NCBI GenBank assembly: GCA_009746045.1
Contig: RPFO01002203.1
Coordinates: forward strand, 1 to 38,115
DNA from: Mesostigma viride
Taxonomy: Eukaryota > Streptophyta > Mesostigmatophyceae > Mesostigmatales > Mesostigmataceae
Direction of reading: 5' to 3'
DNA: 38,115 bases
Position numbers and translations under genes: made by a program. The notes beneath the pieces were generated by a model, which worked only from the letters and a program-made list of their open reading frames with translations, had not been told where the DNA came from and did no database searches. Below, piece after piece: positions 20,500-30,817 of the stretch; within the stretch, counting starts at the first letter, position 1, and each line of letters starts with the position of its first letter.

Positions 20500-22219
20500 C
20501 TCGTCGTCTGTCCCACTACCTCTGGAGAGGACTGAGTTTTTCTCAGTCCTCTCCTGAGGACCGAGTTTTGAGGTTCTGTACAAAATTCGCCCCGGTCAGA
20601 ATGTTTGACAAAAAAATTCTCTCAAAATTTATTCAAATACTACGTGAAAAGATCTTTCTTGGACATATTTTTGGGATTTTTTTGGATTTGGTATGAGCGG
20701 CTAAATGTACGGTCAAAGTACAGGTGGTAAGGGTACTTTTCCACGTGAAACGCGAGTTCCGGAAATGCACGACCTAGCCATGGCGGCTCGCGCCCATGCA
20801 TGCAGTTTACGTTTGCGGAGGAGTTAGCTGTCCAAACTCAGGAAATAGATTTTATATGTCCTATAGATGATAAATCCTAATTTTTAGCTCGCAGGGAAGC
20901 GATTTACCCGGTGTCGGCACTGTTCTTGCTGGAAAAAACTGCGATAAGGCAGGTCGACGGAATTGATGACTGCGCTTGCTTTCCGGCGCGATTTCAATGG
21001 CTGATAGGTTTCTTTCTACATTTTAACATGTATTGTATTAGAATAAATTGAGTGGCAGTATAGATTTGATGATTTCGACCACTCTGTCACGTCATGGTCT
21101 ATGTGCCGCAAAGTGCCACTTTTGCGGGCACCGCCTGGGCCAAGGTAACGCCAGCCGTGCCAGGTAAGGTCGGATTATCGTTGCCTCTTCGTTTCTTGAT
21201 GTTCTTACATGAGTTTAAGCTTGCCAGGCGTTGTCAGGTTCAAGTCTTGATGCTCTTTCTTGACCGTTGCCTGCCCCTCTCTAAAACCCCCTTTTCAGAT
21301 GATGTTAGCAGGCATTTGCCTTAACCCAGTGTAGTTGTGCAGGGTTTTAGGAGCTGTGCAGGTTTAAACACCTTCATAGATGTCAGTTATTCTTTTGCTA
21401 CGTTCATACTGCATGATTGTGTGGCCACAGCCTGCGTCAAGGGTGCTTTCAAGCTTATACGGGTGAGTGAAAAGTCTTGGTGACAAACCACTGCCATCAT
21501 GTGCCAGCAACTATGTTGGCCACATCATGGCAAGGCAAAACAGTTATAGCCATATCTATTGTTGTTAGAAACAATGGAAAGATGCTTAACCTACCCATTA
21601 TATTGGTGGTTGACACTTATAACATAACCCTTTGTTGGTAGGTATCCAAGCCCATTCCCTACGTGCATGCATAGGCTCTCACTACATGGTAAGGTATGAT
21701 ACAACTGCAGCATGATGATGCAAGTGTGTTGTCCTGTTACGCTTGAAGGGAAATGAGGTGATTGGGATGGTTGGTGGCCACGGTGGTGTGTAGTATGACC
21801 GCACTTACATGCTAGCAAAGTTAGCAAAAGCCCCATTCCTCTCCTGAGGACTGAGAGTTTTTTAATTGTTTCAGGCAGTGGCAGTGGCCAAATTTAGCCC
21901 AGTTTTTTGCCACGTTTCAAGAACTATATTGTTTACATGCCTATATTTTTCTAACGTGCACCATGATTTGATTAAATTTTCCCCACGCGCTCTTATCCCG
22001 AAAAATGCGAATTCGCCGAGGGTGTCATATGTCCGAGTAATTTCCAGGTGTTTGGGTCAAGTTTTCACTAACGCAGCATTTTTTCCAGCAAATTGACATC
22101 AAATACACCCTCGATCCACATCAAAACATTTGGGATGGACCCCCCACCTAGTCGCTACACCCGGTTGAAAAAGGTCAACTCAGTCCTCTTTTGAGGACTG
22201 AGTTGGGACAGACGACGAG
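20500..22219. mobile_element. Candidate inverted-repeat element with hairpin ends
   Basis: CTCGTCGTCTGTCCCA at 20500-20515 is repeated in perfect inversion at 22204-22219, and weaker similarity extends outward. Just inside each end is a perfect hairpin with the same stem: GAGAGGACTGAG/CTCAGTCCTCTC (20525-20553) and CAACTCAGTCCTC/GAGGACTGAGTTG (22176-22205). A third AGGACTGAG motif lies at ~21847. The ~1.6-kb interior is AT-rich and has no recognisable transposase. No clear TSD was found, so a non-autonomous DNA transposon is inferred. Confidence 0.5.
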
Positions 22220-22304
22220 TTAGGAGGCGCCCGTACGAATACATATCACCAGCGCTGCCCGCCCGGCCACCTTATAATTCAGCAATACGTCCTCTCATCC
22301 CTCC

Positions 22305-22715
22305 TTGGATCGACGCTTCATCGAGGAGCTCTGGCCCGGCCCCACCCCCATCACCACCACCTTGACCAAGGCCTCCATCCACTCCCTCGAACAGCACGCG
22401 ACTCCCCTCGCTGCATATAAGGCAAACCTGGGCAGCACTCTGGCTGCCGAGCTCCCCCTTCTCTCCACCACCGCAACCGCCACCTCCACCCTCCACCTCC
22501 AAAGCGCCACCACCGCCCCCGTACCGACGCCATCACTGCCCAGATCTCTCCTCGACATATCGACCAGCGCAGGCCTCAAGGAAAACGCCATCGCCATCGC
22601 TAGTGCCTGCAAAACACCGTGGACCTCACCCGGCTCACCGCCCAGCTGCGGTGAAGGACATATTGCCGGCGCCAGGCCAGCCCCGACTGGCCCAGCCGGC
22701 GATGCCCCTCCCATG
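22305..22715 (+). CDS. Hypothetical ORF truncated by LTR insertion
   Basis: An open frame begins MDRRFIEELWPGPTPITTT and continues with Ala/Thr/Pro-rich sequence until it runs into the LTR at 22716. Composition (GC-rich, regular third positions) suggests it once coded. It resembles the N-terminal region of gag or ORF1-type proteins only in composition, and no domain is recognised. Confidence 0.35.
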
Positions 22716-23288
22716 TGTTACGCCGCGGATATCTACCTCCGCCTCTACCTCTAATGGGCCTGATACTACCTAAACTAGTCAGGCCTCCTCTACTCAACCC
22801 TCTGGCGAAAGACGAACGTGACGGAGCTGATCTCAATGCATTAACGTAAGTGTTACTATAATACGCCATACAACCATTTATCAAAACCCGTTTACTCCAG
22901 GAATAGAGGAAGGAAACACAACTACACTGCCGTGACCCAAGCCTAAATGTGTCAATTCATTTAACACACGCCGAGTGCACACACAAGGGGTAGAACGCGC
23001 ATAAATGGTCACCAACGGTCCAACACGCTCGGGCCGACATGGCCCTCGCCTACAGATGCACGCTGGTCCACTACATCTACTGATGCACGCTGGTCCACTA
23101 CATTCCACCACCGGATCAGGACCACTAGTAAAGTACGCGGCGCGGCGCCCAACGGCACCCAATGTACCACGGTACTGTTACGAGGACAATAATGTCCCGG
23201 TAGGAGCCTAAACGTAAACCTAGGGACAACCGAGGCAAAAGACCTAATTTACGTCCGTAACTACAACAAATTGCTACGCGACGTAACA
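22716..23288 (-). repeat. 3' long terminal repeat (573 bp)
   Basis: On the minus strand it begins TGTTACGTCGCG right after the polypurine tract and ends CCGCGGCGTAACA, so the ends form an imperfect 12-bp inverted repeat with the canonical TG...CA. The outer flank is CCATG (22711-22715), which would be the 5-bp TSD if the missing 5' LTR has the same flank. An internal 22-bp direct repeat (GCACGCTGGTCCACTACAT core) occurs at 23055-23076 and 23082-23103. Confidence 0.8.
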
Positions 23289-23306
23289 CCTCCCCCCCCC
23301 ACAAAG
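23289..23306 (-). promoter_or_regulatory. Polypurine tract for plus-strand DNA priming
   Basis: The minus strand reads TTTGTGGGGGGGGGAGG directly against the TGTTACG start of the LTR. A purine run abutting the 3' LTR is the RNase H-resistant primer of LTR retrotransposons. Confidence 0.8.
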
Positions 23307-23659
23307 GTAGGGAGCCCTCTCCCTACGCACAGGGAGGAAAACAAGGGGTAGGAAACCTAATGCACCCAGCACACACTAACACAGTCAGCAGGCCATCCAA
23401 GATACAAGGCACCAATAGTTCACACGGTCTCCACCACCACGCCTGGAGGTGTAGGGTTAGCCAGCACCAAGCCTGGTGGTAGGTTTCCCTAACTGCCTGG
23501 AACAAAGTCCTTGCCGGGGGGGAACGGCACTGGGCAGGACACACAGAGTAAACCAATCAGCACCAAGGACCAAGAACGACCAGTCAACTGGCCAGAACAT
23601 GAGGGCGACTCTACATACCGGAGGGACAACACCCTCAGGTCGGGCCTAAGGCCCTCTAT
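23307..23659 (-). other. Non-coding 3' region of the retrotransposon
   Basis: Lies between the stop of the third ORF (23660-23662) and the polypurine tract. No open frame or structure stands out. Confidence 0.5.
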
Positions 23660-23817
23660 CTAATGGCCATCCGTCTGGTAGGTACCACGGGAGGCCAGCA
23701 GGACATCCAGGTAAGCCTGGTAGTGAGACACATCCTCAGCATTGTCGTGCCTATCTACAGTGAGGAAAACATCGGCCCACACGCCGTCAGGGAAAAGTCC
23801 CAGGAAGGCCCAGTATA

Positions 23818-24176
23818 CTATACTATAAATTTACGGCCCGTACACGTATACGGAAATTTTTACGGGCCGTAAATTTTGCGTTCGTACGCATATACTTACC
23901 ACTCGTATACTGGCCGTAAAATTTACTACCGTATACTTTTTCTCGTATACGGCAGTAAAGTTTACGGTAGTAAATTTTACGGCCAGTATACGAGAAAAAA
24001 TTTACGGTAGTAAATTTTACGGCCAGTATACGAGAAAAAATTTACGGTAGTAAATTTTACGGCCAGTATACTAGAAAAAGTATACGGTAGTAAATTTTAC
24101 AGCAAGTATACTAGAAAAAGTATACGGCAGTAAAAGTTTACGGCCAGTATACTGGACAAGTATACGGGCCGTAACC
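23818..24176. repeat. Left palindromic TACGG array of the foldback element
   Basis: It contains inverted pairs such as TTTACGGCCAGTATAC and GTATACTGGCCGTAAA. A ~40-bp direct repeat occurs about three times at 23956-24075 (TTTACGGCCAGTATACGAG followed by an A-run and TTTACGGTAGTAAA). Every word is its own near-complement, so the single strand can fold into many alternative hairpins. Confidence 0.85.
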
Positions 24177-24290
24177 TTGTGATTTGTCCAACCTAGTGTA
24201 TTGTGATTTGCGTTGTCATTTGACTTCATGGAAACATCATGTGGCAATCAAGTAACGTGCGTGTTTGCAACTTGCCCGTTGAAACTCTAC

Positions 24291-24498
24291 GGCGGAGCCA
24301 ATTTTCGGAAGAACCTCACCCTTATGCTTGCAAATTCGGGACAAATTCGGTGGATGTATGTATGGATGTATCATGTATGTATGTATGGATGGATTGACGG
24401 ATTTTCATCCCCTATTCCTATGTTTTCTCACGTGTACGGCCTTATAAGCTTCGCCAATTCTGGCGAACCTGACGGTTCTTCCGAAAATTGGCTCCGCC
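24291..24498. mobile_element. MITE-like element with perfect 25-bp inverted ends
   Basis: The 25 bp at 24291-24315 (GGCGGAGCCAATTTTCGG...) recur in perfect inversion at 24474-24498. The 158-bp interior includes a (TATG)n-type microsatellite at ~24351-24385. Lack of mismatches suggests recent movement or gene conversion. No matching TSD is evident. Downstream (24499-24620) is AT-rich with an 18-bp direct repeat TTATCAATCATTCAAATT at 24521 and 24592. Confidence 0.75.
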
Positions 24499-24635
24499 TG
24501 ATAATTCAAATTAATTAATCAATTATCAATCATTCAAATTAATGAAGAAACACATTATACTACTAAGAAACACACTAGTTGAATTAACCCTTATCAATCA
24601 TTCAAATTTCCCAGAGCATCAGCTCCACGACGTAC

Positions 24636-25014
24636 GCGAAAATATGCCGAGCTATGGCTGCCGAGAATGCTCATAACTTTCGACTCAGGCCATGAAATTT
24701 AGTCGGGTTTGTTGCATTCGACTCGTCTTCTGATGACAAACACGCTGGTATAATTTCCGGCAGCTATCGTCCCCGATTTCGTACGTTCTCGACCTCGGCC
24801 TGCCCAGCAGATATCGCTATTTTCGACTCGATATGGCGGCATTCCCTTCGTGAATAGCACGCCTGCGCCCCCCGCCCCAGCATTCGACATCTTCCCCGTA
24901 GCTATGGAGGCCCCAACAACACCTGCCGCCCCAGAAACCCGGTCGCTGGACGACGTTCTTGCCGCAGCCAGCCCTTTCGTCGGCATCGCTCCCGCCGCTC
25001 CCAAGTAGCCAAAG
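24636..25014 (+). pseudogene. Possible captured gene fragment
   Basis: The plus strand shows protein-like text in two frames: AFDSSSDDKHAGIISGSY near 24715-24760, then, after a frame change near 24830, RYGGIPFVNSTPAPPAPAFD and RSLDDVLAAASPFVGIAPAA, ending in TAG just before the GA satellite. Composition is more balanced than in the surroundings. No family is recognised and no start is evident. It may be the 3' end of a host gene carried by the foldback element. Confidence 0.3.
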
Positions 25015-27690
25015 GAACTTAGGTAATGCAACGAGGGAGGGAAGCTAAGCAAGGGAGGGGAGGAAAGCTACTAAGGGAGAGGGAGGAAAGCTACGGGCAT
25101 TAAGCTATGGGATATGAAAGGGGAGGGGAAGGAAGCTAAAGGAACTTAGGTAATGCAAGGAAGGAGGGAAGCTAAGAAAGTGAGGGGAGGAAAGCTACTA
25201 AGGGAGAGGGAGGAAAGGGAAGGGCATTAAGCTATGGGATATGGGAGGGGAGGGGAAGGAAGCTAAAGGAACTTAGGTAATGCAAGGAAGGAGGGAAGCT
25301 AAGAAAGGGAAGGGGAGGAAAGTTACTAAGGGAGAGGGAGGAAAGGGGAGGGAAGCTAAGATGGGAGGGGAGGGGAAGGAAGCTAAAGGAACTTCGGTAA
25401 TGCAAGGAAGCCCCCAAGCTAAGAAAGGGAAGGGGAGGAAAGCTACTTAGAAGGGAGAGGGAGGAAAGGGGAGGGAAGCTAAGGGATGGGAGGGGAGAGG
25501 AAGGAAGCTAAAGGAACTTAGGTAATGCAAGGAAGGAGGGAAACTAAGAAAGGGAAGGGGAGGAAAGCTACTAAGGGAGAGGGAGGAAAGGGAAGGGCAT
25601 TAAGCTATGGGATATGGGAGGGAAGGGGAAGGAAGCTAAAGGAACTTAGGTAATGCAAGGAAGGAGGGAAGCTAAGAAAGGGAAGGGGAGGAAAGTTACT
25701 AAGGGAGAGGGAGGAAAGGGGAGGGAAGCTAAGATGGGAGGGGAGGGGAAGGAAGCTAAAGGAACTTCGGTAATGCAAGGAAGCCCCCAAGCTAAGAAAG
25801 GGAAGGGGAGGAAAGCTACTTAGAAGGGAGAGGGAGGAAAGGGGAGGGAAGCTAAGGGATGGGAGGGGAGAGGAAGGAAGCTAAAGGAACTTAGGTAATG
25901 CAAGGAAGGAGGGAAACTAAGAAAGGGAAGGGGAGGAAAGCTACTAAGGGAGAGGGACGAAAGGGAAGGGCATTAAGCTATGGGATATGGGAGGGGAGGG
26001 GAAGGAAGCTAAAGGAACTTAGGTAATGCAAGGAAGGAGGGAAGCTAAGAAAGGGAAGGGGAGGAAAGTTACTAAGGGAGAGGGAGGAAAGGGGAGGGAA
26101 GCTAAGATGGGAGGGGAGGGGAAGGAAGCTAAAGGAACTTCGGTAATGCAAGGAAGCCCCCAAGCTAAGAAAGGGAAGGGGAGGAAAGCTACTTAGAAGG
26201 GAGAGGGAGGAAAGGGGAGGGAAGCTAAGGGATGGGAGGGGAGAGGAAGGAAGCTAAAGGAACTTAGGTAATGCAAGGAAGGAGGGAAACTAAGAAAGGG
26301 AAGGGGAGGAAAGCTACTAAGGGAGAGGGACGAAAGGGGAGGGAAGCTCAGGGATGGGAGGGGAGAGGAAGGAAGCTAAAGGAACTTAGGTAATGCAAGG
26401 AAGGAGGGAAACTAAGAAAGGGAAGGGGAGGAAAGCTACTAAGGGAGAGGGAGGAAAGGGAAGGGCATTAAGCTATGGGATATGGGAGGGAAGGGGAAGG
26501 AAGCTAAAGGAACTTCGGTAATGCAAGGAAGGAGGGAAGCTAAGAAAGGGAAGGGGAGGAAAGTTACTAAGGGAGAGGGAGGAAAGGGGAGGGAAGCTAA
26601 GATGGGAGGGGAGGGGAAGGAAGCTAAAGGAACTTCGGTAATGCAAGGAAGCCCCCAAGCTAAGAAAGGGAAGGGGAGGAAAGCTACTTAGAAGGGAGAG
26701 GGAGGAAAGGGGAGGGAAGCTAAGGGATGGGAGGGGAGAGGAAGGAAGCTAAAGGAACTTAGGTAATGCAAGGAAGGAGGGAAACTAAGAAAGGGAAGGG
26801 GAGGAAAGCTACTAAGGGAGAGGGACGAAAGGGAAGGGCATTAAGCTATGGGATATGGGAGGGGAGGGGAAGGAAGCTAAAGGAACTTAGGTAATGCAAG
26901 GAAGGAGGGAAGCTAAGAAAGGGAAGGGGAGGAAAGTTACTAAGGGAGAGGGAGGAAAGGGGAGGGAAGCTAAGATGGGAGGGGAGGGGAAGGAAGCTAA
27001 AGGAACTTCGGTAATGCAAGGAAGCCCCCAAGCTAAGAAAGGGAAGGGGAGGAAAGCTACTTAGAAGGGAGAGGGAGGAAAGGGGAGGGAAGCTAAGGGA
27101 TGGGAGGGGAGAGGAAGGAAGCTAAAGGAACTTAGGTAATGCAAGGAAGGAGGGAAACTAAGAAAGGGAAGGGGAGGAAAGCTACTAAGGGAGAGGGACG
27201 AAAGGGGAGGGAAGCTCAGGGATGGGAGGGGAGGGGAAGGAAGCTAAAGGATCTTAGTAGGTGCTGCAAGGAAGGAGGGAAGCTAAGAAAGGGAAGGGGA
27301 GGAAAGCTACTAAGGGAGAGGGACGAAAGGGGAGGGCATTAAGCTATGGGACATGGGAGGGGAGGGGAAGGAAGCTAAAGGAACTTAGGTAATGCAAGGA
27401 AGGAGGTAAGCTAACAAAGGGAAGGGGAGGAAAGCTACTTAGAAGGGAGAGGGACGAAAGGGGAGGGAAGCTCAGGGATGGGAGGGGAGAGGAAGGAAGC
27501 TAAAGGAACTTAGGTAATGCAACGAGGGAGGGAAGCTAAGCAAGGGAGGGGAGGAAAGCTACAAAGGGAGAGGGAGGAAAGGGAAGGGCATTAAGCTATG
27601 GGATATGGGAGGGGAGGGGAAGGAAGCCATAGGAACTTAAGTAATGCAAGGAAGGAGGGAAGCTAAGAAGGGAGGGGAGGGGAGGGAAGC
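25015..27690. repeat. GA-rich satellite with 373-bp higher-order repeat
   Basis: Monomers of roughly 122-126 bp share the words AAGCTAAAGGAACTTAGGTAATGCAAGG and AAAGGGAAGGGGAGGAAAGC. Three diverged monomers, marked by variants such as AAGCCCCCAAGC and GCATTAAGCTATGGGATATG, form a higher-order unit of 373 bp; equivalent points fall at 25232, 25605 and 25978 and again at 26473 and 26846. One extra ~122-bp monomer gives the 495-bp step between 25978 and 26473. The 3' end (27230-27690) is less regular. The plus strand is almost pure purine. Confidence 0.93.
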
Positions 27691-27692
27691 TA

Positions 27693-29042
27693 GCGGCCCA
27701 CATGCATCTCTCCCTCGACAAGGAACAAGCGCATGCACCCACCCACCCCACATGCACCCCTCCCTTTACAAGAAACAAGCATGTGGGCCCACCTACTGCA
27801 ATGCATCCCTCCCTTGATAAAGAACACACACATGCACCCACCCACCGCGCATGCATCCCTCCCTTGACAAGGAAGAAGCATGTGCACCCACCCACCCCAC
27901 CTGCGTCCCTCCCTTGACAAGGAACAATTTCATGCACCCACCCACCCACATGCATCTCTACCTTGACAAGGAACAAGAGCATGCACCTACCCACCGGGCA
28001 TGCATCCCTCCCTTGACAAGGAACAAGCATGTGTACCCACCCACCCCACATGCATCCCTCCCTTTACAAGAAACAAGCACGTGAACCCACCTCATGCACA
28101 AGCATCCCTCCCTTGATAAGGAACAAGCACGTGCACCCACCCACCCCACATGCACCCCTCCCTTTACAAGAAACAAGCATGTGGGCCCACCTACTGCAAT
28201 GCATCCCTCCCTTGATAAAGAACACACACATGCACCCACCCACCGTGCATGCATCCCTCCCTTGACAAGGAAGAAGCATGTGCACCCACCCACCCCACCT
28301 GCGTCCCTCCCTTGACAAGGAACAATTTCATGCACCCACCCACCCACATGCATCTCTACCTTGACAAGGAACAAGAGCATGCACCTACCCACCGCGCATG
28401 CATCCCTCCCTTGACAAGGAACAAGCATGTGTACCCACCCACCCCACATGCATCCATCCCTTTACAAGAAACAAGCACGTGAACCCACCTAATGCACAAG
28501 CATCCCTCCCTTGATAAGGAACAAGCACGTGCACCCACCCACCCCACATGCATCCCTCCCTCGACAAGGAACAAGCGCATGCACCCACCCACCCCACATG
28601 CATCCCTCCCTTGACAAGGAACAAGCGCATGCAGCCACCCACCCCACATGCAGTCCTCCCTTTACAAGAAACAAGCACGTGCACCCACCTACTGCACATG
28701 CACCCCTCCCTTGACAAGGAACAAGCGCGTGCACCCACCCACCCCACATGCATCCCTCGACAAGGAACAAGCGCGTGCACTCACCCACCCCACATGCATC
28801 CCTCCTTTGACAAGGAAAAAGCACGTGCAACCACCCACCCCACGTGCATCCCTCCCTTGACAAGGAACAAGCACGTGCACTCACCCACCCCACATGCATC
28901 CCTCCTTTGACAGGAAAAAGCACTTGCACTCACCCACCCCACATGCATCCCTCCCTTGACAGGGAAAAAGTGCGTTCACCCACCCACCCACACGCATTCC
29001 TCTCTTGACAACGAACAAGCACGTGAACCTACCTACCCACTA
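27693..29042. repeat. 50-bp satellite with 398-bp higher-order repeat
   Basis: The monomer is about 50 bp: CATGCATCCCTCCCTTGACA, AGGAACAAGCACGTGCA, then CCCACCCACCCCA. Eight variant monomers form a 398-bp higher-order unit, repeated about twice from ~27710 to ~28500 (for example 27851 and 28249 are equivalent). The remainder to 29042 is a simpler array. Because 50 and 398 are not multiples of three, the Cys/Gly-rich frames across it do not repeat in phase. Confidence 0.93.
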
Positions 29043-29900
29043 GCATGGCACGAAGGCATACCATACAATAGCATGGCGTTGCCAAAGCGAAAAAAGAGAT
29101 CTCGGTGGGGAGAAATTGCCCAGCAAAACTGACAACCATGCAAGGCAAAAAACTTGAATAACTTACGGTGGACATCGGCACATAATGAGTAGCCCAGATG
29201 TGCCGGGTGTAGAGTAAACGAGGCCGAAAATGTCGTGTAACTCAAAGGCATCTTTAGTAGCCTGTCAAGCGACGGGAACGAGTGGAAACCTGAAGAATGG
29301 CAAAAGACATTAAGTCGACTGCCATACATAAAAGATAGAGAATCAGTAGTACACAGCTCCCCTCATGGAGCAGTAAGCAAATGAGCGATGATTAACAAAG
29401 TGTGAGACAGATAGCCGATGCGACTCCTTGCGACTAAACGTGGCATGCATATGCGGGCGCTGATTAGGAACATTGGCTTACTTTGTTTAGCGTAATGCGA
29501 TTGCAGTAGCTTCGTGAAATGCCGCATGCGCACGATGTCACGAAATTTAAATTTCCTTTAGGAACAAAGACGAACAAATTGATGTAGCTGGCTAAGGACT
29601 ACGCCATGGTAGGCTAGCTGTATCGGAGAGAGCGCTGTAGATGGCTGGAAAAATGATAACTCAATCATGCTAAACTGCGGCTCCAAAGGCTTGTCCTAGT
29701 GCGCCTTTGGCTTTCTTCTTCTTCAGGCGCAATAAGCCCGCGATTCTTTTTTAGTCCAAATATTCTTTCACCACTACTGACCGGCTGGCGACTGCAAATC
29801 GGCATGGCCGGCTAATTATGAGGCAAGCGTTGCAAGGGCAGACGCTTGTGATCGTTGATAAATTCGAAAAATCGTTCTCGCCCGGCGCGGCGGTTCACAA
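29043..29900. other. Unique segment inside the foldback element
   Basis: No repeat or coding region is recognised. A 98-aa minus-strand open frame (29033-29329) has no familiar motif and starts inside the satellite edge. Confidence 0.4.
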
Positions 29901-29959
29901 CTCCCCACCTGCAAACTCGACTAGCACAGGTACGGGGGCGTTCCTGAAACCAGTCCCGT

Positions 29960-30262
29960 ACACGCAACCGTTCTATCCGGCCCTCGGCAAATATAGAATC
30001 TCTGCTGCACTTCCGCGGCGTGGGACACAACAACAACAACAACAACTTCCGCGGCGTGGGATTCAACTAACTAACTAACTAACTTCCGCGGCGTGGGAAC
30101 CAACAACAAGAACAAGAACAAGAACAAGAACAAGAACAACACGCAACCGCTCTGTGCCGTACCTAGAACGGGACGAGTACAAGACCGTATCGGCCAGTAT
30201 AGATTCTCTGCTGCCCATGTGCGGCGTGGGACACAACAACAACAACAACAACAACAAGACCC
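29960..30262 (+). repeat. SINE-like 3' ends with GCGGCGTGGG and variable simple tails
   Basis: CTTCCGCGGCGTGGG occurs at 30010-30024, 30046-30060 and 30083-30097, followed respectively by (AAC)n, (CTAA)n and (CAAGAA)n-type tails. TGCGGCGTGGG with an (AAC)n tail lies at 30220-30260. Upstream of the first and last copies is a shared ~70-100-bp body (ACGCAACCG...TATAGA.TCTCTGCTGC). One fixed end plus different short tails suggests slippage during reverse transcription of a non-LTR or SINE family. Confidence 0.6.
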
Positions 30263-30365
30263 TAACCGGGGACTGTTTCGGTTACGGCCCCGTACTAGGC
30301 TCGGTTCGGTGTACGCGGCGTGTACGTAGCGTGACATTAATTCTAGTGGACGCCAAGTGGACGTA

Positions 30366-30817
30366 AAAAATGGCCCGTAAGGCATACGACACAAAGTATA
30401 CTTGCCGTAAATGTTACGGCCCGTATACTTTGTGTCGTTTACGGTAGTAAATTTACTGCAGCATACGACACAAAGTATACGGGCCGTAAAGTTTACGGCC
30501 CGTATACTTTTTGTCGTATACTAAAGTAAAATTTACTAAAGTATACGACAAAAAGTATACGGTAGTAATTTTTACGGCCCGTATACTTTTTTTCGTATAC
30601 TAAAGTAAACTTTACTAAAGTATACGACAAAAAGTATACGGGCCGTAAAGTTTACTAAAGTATACGACAAAAAGTATACGGGCCGTAAACTTTACGGCCC
30701 GTATACTTTTTGTCGTATATTGAAGTAAAGTTTACGTAACGTATACGGAGCCCGTATACGTTTACGGGCCGTATACGGGGCCCGTATACGTGTACGGGCC
30801 GTAAGTTTATAGTATAG
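30366..30817. repeat. Right palindromic TACGG array of the foldback element
   Basis: Repeated inverted words GTATACGACAAAAAGTATAC, TTTACGGCCCGTATAC and ACTAAAGTAAA..TTTACTAAAGT alternate in both orientations. The outermost 36 bp mirror the left end; the inner words differ from the left array (GACAAAAAG here, GAGAAAAA there), so the arms are related in style but not identical. Confidence 0.85.

Larger units (their letters stand above)
23818..30817. mobile_element. 7.0-kb foldback-like element with satellite cargo
   Basis: The outermost 36 bp at each end (23818-23853 and 30782-30817) are inverted copies with one mismatch (CTATACTATAAA...TTACGGCCCG). TA flanks both sides, consistent with a TA target duplication. 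Inside each end is a 0.35-0.45-kb array of nested palindromes built from GTATACGGGCCGTAAA-type words. Between them are a small inverted-repeat element, two satellite arrays and SINE-like repeats, but no transposase. Removing the element restores the reading frame of the retrotransposon's third ORF, which shows it is an insertion. Long composite inverted ends with no transposase resemble foldback elements. Confidence 0.72.

Noticed and set aside
25232-27031. Five near-identical 61-aa minus-strand ORFs
   Set aside because: They repeat with the 373-bp satellite period and encode low-complexity Ser/Phe/Leu/Pro text.
27596-28929. Cys/Gly tandem-repeat proteins (VGGC, CSLSREGC motifs) or a CRISPR-like array
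   Set aside because: All frames on both strands are open because of the 50-bp satellite; monomers are contiguous variants with no unique spacers and the host is eukaryotic.
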